A stretch of 8,269 bases of DNA, from the NCBI GenBank assembly GCA_003170115.1, contig PMZS01000142.1:10570-18838 (forward strand). Direction: 5' to 3'. Source of the stretch: Spirochaetaceae bacterium. Its GTDB lineage: Bacteria > Spirochaetota > Spirochaetia > SZUA-6 > Fen-1364. The first letter of the stretch is position 1, and every line of letters begins with the position of its first letter. The notes under the pieces were generated by a model. It had not been told where the DNA came from. It searched no databases and saw only the letters and a program-made list of their open reading frames with translations. This document shows, piece by piece, positions 1-5,433 of the stretch. The position numbers and the translations under genes were made by a program.

Positions 1-186
1 GCCCAGAAGCCGTGGATTGTTCCAATCCCCGGCACCCGGAAGCTTGAACGGCTGGACGAGAACATCGGAGCAGCGGCAGTCGAACTCACGTCCGCGGATC
101 TCCGTGAGATCGACAGCGCCGCCTCAAAGATCACGATCCAAGGGGCGCGGTACCCTGAGAACCTCGAGAAAAGGACCGGTCTCTGA
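1..186 (+). CDS. Aldo/keto reductase, C-terminal fragment (5' end outside window)
   Basis: Frame 1 is open from the first base to TGA at 184-186 and encodes 61 residues. It begins with the block WIVPIPGTRKLERLDENIGA, which is typical of the last strand and helices of the aldo/keto reductase (alpha/beta)8 barrel. There the PIPGT/R-K segment binds the 2'-phosphate of NADPH and the following N/E residues contact the adenine. The next stretch (VELTSADLREIDSAA) is the usual C-terminal helix. These enzymes reduce aldehydes or ketones with NADPH in the cytoplasm; the substrate cannot be told from the tail. The catalytic tetrad (D, Y, K, H) lies upstream of the window. No frameshift is visible in the part present. 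It is followed 15 nt later by a flavodoxin, consistent with a redox operon. Confidence 0.88.
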   Translation, partial: AQKPWIVPIPGTRKLERLDENIGAAAVELTSADLREIDSAASKITIQGARYPENLEKRTGL

Positions 187-201
187 GCAACCGGCACGGG
201 C

Positions 202-741
202 ATGATGGAGTCAAGACCATTGAAAAGTCTTATCGCCTATTTTTCGCGCAAAGGAAGCAATTACGTCGGCAGTAGCGTCATGGATCTGCCTGTCGGCAAC
301 ACTGAAGTAGCCGCGCGAATGATTCAGAAGCTTGCGGGAAGCGATATATTCAGAATCGAAACCGTTAAAACTTATCCCGCAGACTACAATGAAACCGCTG
401 CCGTGGCGCAGCAGGAACTTCGTCAGAATGCGAGGCCTGAGCTCGCTGGCCACGTGGACAACATGGATGACTACGACGTGGTCTTCCTCGGCTATCCAAA
501 CTGGTGGGGAACGATGCCGATGGCGGTGTTCAGTTTCCTGGAAGGGTACGGTTTTTCCGGCAAGACGATAGCACCGTTCTGCACCCACGAAGGGAGCGGT
601 ATGGGGCACAGTGAAAGCGACATCAAGAAGCTTTGCCCTGGTGCCAAAGTTGCAAAGGGGCTATCGATCCGGGGCGGCAGTGTCCAGAGGGCGGAGAATG
701 ATATCTCAGACTGGCTCCGGGAATCGGGGGTGATCGATTAA
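202..741 (+). CDS. Flavodoxin-family protein
   Basis: This 179-residue protein has the full length of a short-chain flavodoxin. Residues 8-15 (KSLIAYFS) form the first beta strand. The phosphate-binding loop follows in an extended form, S-R-K-G-S-N with an insert reaching D-L-P-V-G-N-T-E, seen in flavodoxins of this subfamily that sit beside aldo/keto reductases. DDYDVVFLGYPNWWGTMP (about 88-106) is the second FMN-binding loop with its aromatic residues. APFCTHEGSGMGHS (about 123-137) is the third loop contacting the isoalloxazine ring. The family carries FMN and transfers electrons in the cytoplasm; this one may serve the neighbouring reductase (inference). Two ATGs lie in tandem at 202 and 205. 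The upstream sequence has only a weak GGCACGGG-like ribosome site, so either could be used. The reading frame is intact, unlike the two genes that follow. Confidence 0.9.
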   Translation: MMESRPLKSLIAYFSRKGSNYVGSSVMDLPVGNTEVAARMIQKLAGSDIFRIETVKTYPADYNETAAVAQQELRQNARPELAGHVDNMDDYDVVFLGYPNWWGTMPMAVFSFLEGYGFSGKTIAPFCTHEGSGMGHSESDIKKLCPGAKVAKGLSIRGGSVQRAENDISDWLRESGVID

Positions 742-777
742 CGGCTTCCGTGCGTCGCCAGCGAAATACCGCAACCT

Positions 778-1263
778 TTGGTGTTCGACAATTTCGCCTT
801 CGATGAGGTGCTTTCCTACGGCAACCTCGGCGTTGCGCCCGCCGAGGCAAAGGAGATCGTGTATCAGGCGGTGCCGTATTGCGGAATAGGCAAGGTCCTC
901 GGCTTCATACACGCCACGAACGAGATACTGGAGAGAAGGGGCGTCAAGCTCCCATTGGAAGTCCATTACATCTCCAGAGACACGGCTCGAGAAGGGCTTG
1001 GCAGTGCAGAAGGCTATCTTCGGCGATTATTACACCAGGAAAGGACTCGATTTAAAGACGCGAGAACTCCTGCCATTCTCGATGATCCTTGCTTTGGACG
1101 GCTGCGAACCACAGCGAAAGGGCATATTCAGGGGAATGTCAACGTCGGGGACGACAAAGAAACCCTGCTGAGCGTGGTGACGCAGCTGTTGCCCCATATC
1201 GGCTATCCAAGAGCACTGAATGCTATCCGGTGCATGAATGAAGTCATCCCGGAAATCAAATAA
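778..1263 (+). pseudogene. Carboxymuconolactone decarboxylase-like protein, degraded (deletions plus two frameshifts)
   Basis: An open frame runs from TTG at 778 (frame open from 742) to TAA at 1261 (161 codons), but only its two ends read like a double-CMD-domain protein. The start gives FDNFAFDEVLSYGNL, then jumps to GVAPAEAKEIVYQAVPY and HATNEILERRGVKLPLE. The end gives KGHIQGNVNVGDDKETLL and VVTQLLPHIGYPRALNAI. Between about 1001 and 1116 the family sequence is in another frame: AVQKAIFGDYYTRKG, LDLKTRELLPFSMILALDG, CEPQ. An extra G near 1000 shifts the frame and a missing base near 1115 restores it. Compared with the family as I remember it, about 35 codons are missing after YGNL, about 27 between IFG and DYYTR, and an N-terminal stretch before FDNFAF. 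The CMD active-site Cys-x-x-Cys-His pattern is not intact. Family members decarboxylate 4-carboxymuconolactone or act as thiol peroxidases; this copy is probably non-functional. Confidence 0.8.
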
Positions 1264-1281
1264 GCGTAAGGGAGTCATAGG

Positions 1282-1679
1282 ATGGATTTCAAGAGAAGTG
1301 GCTCACAGCCTTCAGGCAAAGGGCCGGCCGAGTGGTTTACCGGCGCCGTACGCGTCGATCCCCTCTTTCAGGCAAGCGACCCCGCGCGCGTAGGCGGCGC
1401 CCATGTCACGTTCGAGCCAGGCGCCAGAACAGCCTGGCACACCCACCCCTGGGGCAGGCCCTGATCGTGACGGCTGGCAGCGGCCTGGTGCAGCGCTGGG
1501 GAGGTCCGATCGAGACAATTCGACCGGGTGACGTGGTCTGGTTCCCGGCGGGTGAGAAGCATTGGCACGGCGCGACGACGACCACGGCCATGACGCACAT
1601 CGCCATTCAGGAACAGCTCCACGGCAAGGCCGTCGACTGGATGGAAAAGGTCAGCGACGAACAATACCACGGACGCTGA
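1282..1679 (+). pseudogene. Small cupin-domain protein, interrupted by a one-base frameshift
   Basis: The first part, from ATG 1282, reads MDFKRSGSQPSGKGPAEWF onward to WHTHP, then hits TGA at 1462. The continuation is in the frame starting at 1449: LGQALIVTAGSGLVQRWGG, RPGDVVWFPAGEKHWHGA, and on to a stop at 1677. Inserting one C into the run at 1446-1449 restores a protein of about 132 residues, the usual size for a single-domain cupin. The span 1282-1679 is 398 nt, one short of a multiple of three. Cupin motif 1 (H-T-H, with Q where many cupins have E) and motif 2 (P-A-G-E-K-H-W-H) are both present in the repaired reading, so a metal site would be possible. A ribosome site AAGGGAG lies at 1267-1273. 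Small cupins of this type often sit beside CMD, flavodoxin and aldo/keto reductase genes. A sequencing error in the homopolymer is the alternative. Confidence 0.85.
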
Positions 1680-1732
1680 GTGGCGCCCGTAGTGGGCCAT
1701 CGCCCTTGGCGTTGCTATTTGAGATACTCGTC

Positions 1733-1739
1733 AGGGAGG
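1733..1739 (+). promoter_or_regulatory. Ribosome binding site deciding the AraC-family start
   Basis: AGGGAGG lies nine bases before TTG 1749. The GTG at 1680 overlaps the end of the cupin frame and has no such site. The 23 residues between them do not look like the start of an AraC N-terminal domain. This supports the TTG start. Confidence 0.55.
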
Positions 1740-1748
1740 CGACTGATC

Positions 1749-2699
1749 TTGAAGGCTTCTGATGACAGGTCGCCTGCACCAAGCGCCGTCGTGGAGCAGT
1801 ACGTGGTCAGGTTGGCCAGTTTGATCAAGGCTTATGCACCACACGACGGCTGCTTCGATTTACGCATTCCCGGGGTGCATGTGATTCGGCGTTCACGAAC
1901 ATACGCGGAGCTGGTGCATGGCTTGCAGCAATCAGCTTTGTGCATCGTCGCGCAAGGCGCGAAAAGCGTGATGGTGGGGCGGGACGTCTATGAGTACGAC
2001 GCCTCTCGGATGATCGTATTCTCGGTTGATATGCCTGTGGCTTCCCAGGTCACGCGGGCCAGCTTTTCAGAGCCCTTCCTCTGTCTCAGGCTGGACCTCG
2101 ATCCGCAGGAGGTCGCCAAGCTGGTCTTGAAGGTATATCCCCGAGGTCTGCCTCCAGTTCACGAGAGCCGCGGTGTGTACGTCGGTCAGGCCGACGTGAA
2201 TATCTTCAACGCAGCCATAAGGATGGTCGAGTTGATGGCGCAGCCTGGGGATGCAGAACTGCTCGCCCCACTTGTCGTCGATGAGATCTTGATTCGCCTC
2301 CTGCGCAGTCCAATAGGTGTCCGGGTGGCCCAAGTTGGCCTTGCGGATTCCGGTGTGTATGGAGTCGCGAAAGCAGTGTCCTGGTTGCGCGCCAATTTCT
2401 CCCAGCCCATGAAAGTCGAAGGGCTGGCCAAGTTGGCGAACATGAGCGTTTCCTCATTCCATCAGCACTTCAAGATCGTTACCTCAATGAGTCCCTTGCA
2501 GTATCAGAAGGTGCTGCGTCTCCAAGAGGCGAGGCGTCTCATGATGTCCTCGATGATGGACGCAGGTACTGCCAATCGGCACGTAGGGTACGTCAGCGCT
2601 TCGCAGTTCAGCAGAGAATACGGCCGCTTCTTCGGGAGCACGCCAACCAAGGACATCGCCAGATTGCGTGAACAAGTGGGCGCAGCTGCTGGTGAATAA
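1749..2699 (+). CDS. AraC-family transcriptional regulator
   Basis: With the TTG start at 1749 the protein has 316 residues; an in-frame GTG at 1680 would give 339. The N-terminal 200 residues (for example IPGVHVIRRS and SALCIVAQGAKSVMVGRDVY) match the AraC-type effector-binding domain of the AraC_N class (PF06719). The C-terminal domain has two helix-turn-helix units: VEGLAKLANMSVSSFHQHFK (about 223-242) and RHVGYVSASQFSREYGRFFG (about 277-296), followed by STP. These are the hallmarks of the family: the A/M-S turn and the G-Y-x-S-x-S-Q-F-S-R-E-Y recognition helix. It should bind DNA as a transcription activator in the cytoplasm. Regulators of this subclass commonly accompany aldo/keto reductase, flavodoxin, CMD and cupin genes, so the upstream cluster is the likely target (inference). 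The gene is intact although the two genes before it are broken. Confidence 0.92.
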   Translation: MKASDDRSPAPSAVVEQYVVRLASLIKAYAPHDGCFDLRIPGVHVIRRSRTYAELVHGLQQSALCIVAQGAKSVMVGRDVYEYDASRMIVFSVDMPVASQVTRASFSEPFLCLRLDLDPQEVAKLVLKVYPRGLPPVHESRGVYVGQADVNIFNAAIRMVELMAQPGDAELLAPLVVDEILIRLLRSPIGVRVAQVGLADSGVYGVAKAVSWLRANFSQPMKVEGLAKLANMSVSSFHQHFKIVTSMSPLQYQKVLRLQEARRLMMSSMMDAGTANRHVGYVSASQFSREYGRFFGSTPTKDIARLREQVGAAAGE

Positions 2700-2709
2700 C
2701 GGAGGAAAG

Positions 2710-2739
2710 TTGCGCGGACATGTCCCCGTCAGTGCGCAA
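2710..2739. repeat. Inverted repeat enclosing a perfect 10-bp palindrome
   Basis: TTGCGC at 2710-2715 is the exact reverse complement of GCGCAA at 2734-2739. Directly after the left arm lies GGACATGTCC (2716-2725), a perfect palindrome. The arms begin 11 bases after the AraC stop codon. No T-run follows, so an intrinsic terminator is unlikely. A protein binding site or a remnant of a mobile-element end is possible but unproven. Confidence 0.4.
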
Positions 2740-2818
2740 ACCCTGGCTGAATATCACCATGGCTTCCCGGTTGCGATGGCGAAGGACGAGGCTCTGCCGG
2801 TTGGGATCTATCAGGGCG

Positions 2819-2837
2819 GTGTCAGTCCCGTGTCAGT
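2819..2837. repeat. Tandem direct repeat GTGTCAGT, 11-bp period
   Basis: GTGTCAGT occurs at 2819-2826 and again at 2830-2837, so the two copies sit one helical turn apart. A related CCGTCAGTG lies at 2726-2734. The spacing would suit a dimeric regulator or short terminal repeats of a lost element; two 8-mers alone are weak evidence. Confidence 0.3.
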
Positions 2838-2901
2838 AGCGTTTTTAGGGTAGGGTGTTCACCTTGGGGAAGTCATAAAGCGGAGTGGAACATCTCTCGC
2901 C

Positions 2902-2930
2902 TTGACTTTGCCTCAGCACAAACGCACTAT
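2902..2930 (+). promoter_or_regulatory. Candidate sigma-70-type promoter for the PLP enzyme-epimerase-liv operon
   Basis: TTGACT (2902-2907) is a good -35 match. CACTAT (2925-2930) follows after 17 bases but is a poor -10. An alternative -10, TATGTT at 2928-2933, gives a 20-base spacer. It is the only -35-like element of quality I see in the gap before 3044, and transcripts would start about 105 bases upstream of the start codon. Confidence 0.28.
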
Positions 2931-3032
2931 GTTTTTAAGATGGAAAGGCAGGGGTTTCAAACGAAGGTCTTGACCGCTGCAATGTTCGCGTCCAGTCTCG
3001 ACCGCAAGTGTGTCCACACCCGCGGCGGCCAC

Positions 3033-3038
3033 AGGAGG
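3033..3038 (+). promoter_or_regulatory. Ribosome binding site deciding the start of the PLP enzyme
   Basis: AGGAGG lies five bases before ATG 3044. The frame is also open upstream to ATG 3008, but that codon has no ribosome site and the ribosome site itself would then be translated. The start at 3044 is preferred. Confidence 0.75.
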
Positions 3039-3043
3039 TCAGC

Positions 3044-4153
3044 ATGCCAGTTGGTCCCGAACTTCGCTTCCTCGACCGCACCCATGTCATGTTCCAGGGG
3101 AAGCGCTATCTCTTCTTCGGCGGGACCGACTATCATCGCCTCGCCAGTCATCCAGAAGTGTTGGCCGCTTGCCGGCAGGAAGCCGAGTCCGGCGGACTAA
3201 GCTGCGCCGGCTCGCGGATCACGACCGGGAACAATCCGCTCTATGAGCGCCTCGAGGAGAAGCTATCGAATTTCCTCGGTGTTGAGGAGGTGGCGCTGTG
3301 CTCCGGGGGGTACTTGTCAAATACCGTGGCCCTTGAGGCTCTGGCCGATGACTACCAGCGCTTCTTCATCGATTCCGACGCTCATGTCAGCTTGAGGGGC
3401 CCGGCCAGGTGCCTGGCTCCCGAGCGCGTCTCCACGTTCCGGCACGCCGAACCCGGTGACCTGTCGCGACAGATTCAAAACAGCCTCCATTCCGGAGAAC
3501 GGCCGCTCGTCCTCACCGATGGTGTCGTGTCCCATAACGGCGCGCTTAGCCCGCTGGGAGAGTACTGGGAAATCGTCCGCAGCCGGGGTGGCCTGTTGCT
3601 GATAGACGACGCACACGGGATAGGGACGGTTGGGCCCAGCGGCAAGGGAAGCCCGGAGGCAGCGCGCCTCCCGCCGGTCGCTTTCGTCCAGACAGGGACC
3701 CTTTCCAAGGCGCTGGGTACGTTCGGCGGCCTGGTGGCGGGCTCAACCGCACTGGCTGCCCGCATCATAGATCGCAGCCAGGCCTTCGTGGGTGCCACTG
3801 CAATCCCACCTCCCATCGCCGCGGCGGCCATTCGTTCGATCGAGATCCTTCAAGAGAACCCTGGGATGATCAGTGGACTGCAGACGCGCACCGCGCAAGT
3901 GCGCGAGCGACTGACGGCTATGGGATTTGTCACCGGTTCCTCGCCGGCGCCCATCATTTCGATCACCCACCGCGACACAGCGAGGAACGAGCGGCTGCGC
4001 CTGATTCTCCTGGAGCACGGCCTCTACATGCCACTGATACGCGACTACCCCGGCAGCCCCCCTGGCGGGCATTTCCGGCTGACACTTTCCAGCGTCCACA
4101 CCGACCAGGACGTCACGTGTCTCCTGGAGGCTATCGCGCAGTCCTGTGACTGA
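3044..4153 (+). CDS. PLP-dependent alpha-oxoamine synthase-family enzyme (KBL/BioF-like), substrate unknown
   Basis: The 369-residue protein belongs to fold-type-I PLP enzymes of the alpha-oxoamine synthase group (2-amino-3-ketobutyrate CoA ligase, 8-amino-7-oxononanoate synthase, 5-aminolevulinate synthase). These typically condense an acyl-CoA with an amino acid and release CO2, or run the related reverse cleavage. Visible sites are CAGSRITTGNN (54-64), SDAH with H114 where the ring-stacking histidine sits, IDDAHGIG (187-194) with the aspartate that holds the pyridine nitrogen, and TGTLSKALGTFGG (217-229) with K222 as the Schiff-base lysine. HFRLTLSSVHT (343-353) carries R345, the expected substrate-carboxylate arginine. 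At 369 residues it is somewhat shorter than the usual 380-400, mainly at the N-terminus. The dipeptide epimerase starts 26 bases later with its own strong ribosome site, so the two are very likely co-transcribed. No biotin or threonine-degradation gene is in view, so bioF or kbl would be a guess; a racemase or acyltransferase role is also open. Confidence 0.85.
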   Translation: MPVGPELRFLDRTHVMFQGKRYLFFGGTDYHRLASHPEVLAACRQEAESGGLSCAGSRITTGNNPLYERLEEKLSNFLGVEEVALCSGGYLSNTVALEALADDYQRFFIDSDAHVSLRGPARCLAPERVSTFRHAEPGDLSRQIQNSLHSGERPLVLTDGVVSHNGALSPLGEYWEIVRSRGGLLLIDDAHGIGTVGPSGKGSPEAARLPPVAFVQTGTLSKALGTFGGLVAGSTALAARIIDRSQAFVGATAIPPPIAAAAIRSIEILQENPGMISGLQTRTAQVRERLTAMGFVTGSSPAPIISITHRDTARNERLRLILLEHGLYMPLIRDYPGSPPGGHFRLTLSSVHTDQDVTCLLEAIAQSCD

Positions 4154-4167
4154 TTCGACAAAGAATC

Positions 4168-4174
4168 AAGGAGG
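4168..4174 (+). promoter_or_regulatory. Ribosome binding site of the epimerase gene
   Basis: AAGGAGG lies five bases before ATG 4180 inside the 26-base gap after the PLP gene. It favours 4180 over the internal ATG at 4228, which would remove 16 residues before the first beta strand (MRIYRFDVPL). Confidence 0.7.
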
Positions 4175-4179
4175 CAACT

Positions 4180-5307
4180 ATGGCTCAGCCCCCCGTAACC
4201 GTTTTTTCGCAGCTCGCCATCGACGACATGCGGATTTATCGCTTCGACGTCCCGCTGAAAGATGTTTTTACCATAGCCACCATGAGCCTGAGCACGGCTC
4301 AAAACATCTTGGTAGAGGTACAGACCAACCAGGGGCTCATTGGGTGGGGGGAGGCGTCATCGTTTCGGTCCATCGTCGGCGAGACGCAGTGCATCAATAT
4401 CGCCGCCGCGCAGGAGCTGAGGCCGCTGCTCATCGGCAAGAACCCGCTGGCTCTCCAACCTCTCATGGAGCAGCTGGAGGCCTGGCTGCCGCACAACACC
4501 ACACTGAAGAGCGCTATCGACATGGCCCTCTTCGACATCGCGGCCCAGGCCTGTGGCCTGCCACTCTACGCCTACCTGGGCGGAGAGAAACGGGAGATGG
4601 AGACCGATCTCACCCTCGGCATTGGTGATCCCGCCCAGGCCGGCGAGAAGGCCCTCGCCGTCCAGGCGATGGGCTTCCGAATCATCAAGGTCAAGCTGGG
4701 GTTGAGCGACAAGGACGACTACAGACGACTCGCCAACATCCGCCGTGCCGTCGGTCCGCAGACCATCCTTCGCATCGACGCCAACCAGGGCTGGGACCGG
4801 ATCGCCGCGACCCGCAGCCTGAGGGCCTTCGAGGAGCTGGAGATCGAACTCTGCGAGCAACCCTGCCGTGTCCGTGATCTCCAGGGGATGCGATATGTTC
4901 ACCAGCACGCGGCGATCCCAGTGATGGCCGATGAATCGGTGTTCTCGGCCAGCGACGCGCTCGAGATCGTTCAGCAGGACGCTGCAGCCTACTTCAACAT
5001 CAAGCTGAGCAAGTCCGGAGGCATTCACCACGCCCAGAAGATCGCCCACGTGGCTGAGGCAGGCTTTCGGCCCTGCATGATAGGCTGCATGTCGGAGTCG
5101 CGCCTGGGAATCACCGCCGCAGCTCACTTCGCGTGCGCGCATCCGATCATCCGCTTCTTCGACCTCGATTCGTGCCTCGAGCACACGGAGAACCACATCC
5201 TGGGAGGAATCGGCTACCAGGGAGGTTCCATTTCAATTCCCGACGCTCCCGGGATCGGCGCCCGGCCAGATCCCGACTACGTCCGTACCCTCGAGGAGGT
5301 GAGGTAG
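4180..5307 (+). CDS. Dipeptide epimerase (enolase superfamily, muconate lactonizing enzyme subgroup)
   Basis: The 375-residue protein has the enolase-superfamily layout: an N-terminal capping domain (about 15-135) and a modified (beta/alpha)8 barrel. All catalytic positions of the MLE subgroup are present: K170-V-K172, metal ligands D200 (IDANQGW), E226 (CEQP) and D251 (ADES), and the opposite-face base K275 (NIKLSKSGG). D328-L-D330 forms the DxD motif that in L-Ala-D/L-Glu epimerases binds the dipeptide's ammonium group. It lies 53 residues after the second lysine, the same spacing I recall for B. subtilis YkfB. GCMSESRLGITAAAHFA (302-318) is also typical of dipeptide epimerases. The expected reaction is Mg2+-dependent inversion of the C-terminal residue of a dipeptide in the cytoplasm. 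The specificity cannot be fixed from sequence. Muconate cycloisomerase, o-succinylbenzoate synthase and N-acylamino-acid racemase are less likely because of the DxD. It sits between the PLP enzyme and a liv-type importer. Confidence 0.9.
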   Translation: MAQPPVTVFSQLAIDDMRIYRFDVPLKDVFTIATMSLSTAQNILVEVQTNQGLIGWGEASSFRSIVGETQCINIAAAQELRPLLIGKNPLALQPLMEQLEAWLPHNTTLKSAIDMALFDIAAQACGLPLYAYLGGEKREMETDLTLGIGDPAQAGEKALAVQAMGFRIIKVKLGLSDKDDYRRLANIRRAVGPQTILRIDANQGWDRIAATRSLRAFEELEIELCEQPCRVRDLQGMRYVHQHAAIPVMADESVFSASDALEIVQQDAAAYFNIKLSKSGGIHHAQKIAHVAEAGFRPCMIGCMSESRLGITAAAHFACAHPIIRFFDLDSCLEHTENHILGGIGYQGGSISIPDAPGIGARPDPDYVRTLEEVR

Positions 5308-5433
5308 CCGGCCGCTTCGGCGCGCAGCCAGGGTTGAGGACATGAATTGCAATACCAGTTTCGCTGCAGGAGGCTGATATCACTGGACATAATGTACAGG
5401 AGCGAGGTAGGGTAGCAGGAGGAGGTAGTGAAA
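5308..5433. other. Gap between the epimerase and livK
   Basis: About 126 bases with no gene. A TATAAT-like CATAAT at 5388-5393 has no good -35 partner (TGCAGG at 17 bases), so an internal promoter for the transporter is possible but unproven. No terminator is seen, which allows read-through from the epimerase. Confidence 0.4.
5417..5425 (+). promoter_or_regulatory. Ribosome binding site of livK
   Basis: AGGAGGAGG contains two overlapping AGGAGG cores. The first is five bases from GTG 5428 and the second is eight bases from ATG 5434. Either start would be served; ATG 5434 is taken here. Confidence 0.7.

Larger units (their letters stand above)
2700..3043. other. Intergenic region between the AraC gene and the PLP-enzyme operon; no gene supported
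   Basis: About 344 bases without a convincing gene. A 61-codon frame (2668-2853) overlaps the regulator's end and matches nothing I recognise. A further frame at 2940-3200 is out of phase with the PLP gene. The stretch holds a nested inverted repeat (2710-2739), a tandem GTGTCAGT pair (2819-2837), a weak promoter candidate (2902-2930) and the strong ribosome site at 3033-3038. By eye it also marks the change from mixed to strongly G/C-ending codon use. No T-tailed terminator hairpin is seen after the regulator. Confidence 0.6.

Noticed and set aside
2668..2853. A 61-codon frame after the AraC gene, possibly a transposase remnant
   Set aside because: It overlaps the regulator's last codons, has no ribosome site, and I could not match its residues to any transposase motif.
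3008..3043. Upstream ATG start for the PLP enzyme
   Set aside because: No ribosome site before 3008, and the AGGAGG at 3033-3038 is ideally placed for ATG 3044.
2940..3200. An 86-codon frame at the start of the PLP gene
   Set aside because: Overlaps the PLP enzyme out of phase; cysteine/serine/proline-rich product with no domain.
4357..5196. A 279-codon minus-strand open frame opposite the epimerase
   Set aside because: Shadow of a gene with a full catalytic set; no recognisable domain in the antisense product.
5310..5335. GC-rich stretch after the epimerase as a terminator
   Set aside because: Only about three base pairs can form around the TTCG loop and no T-run follows.
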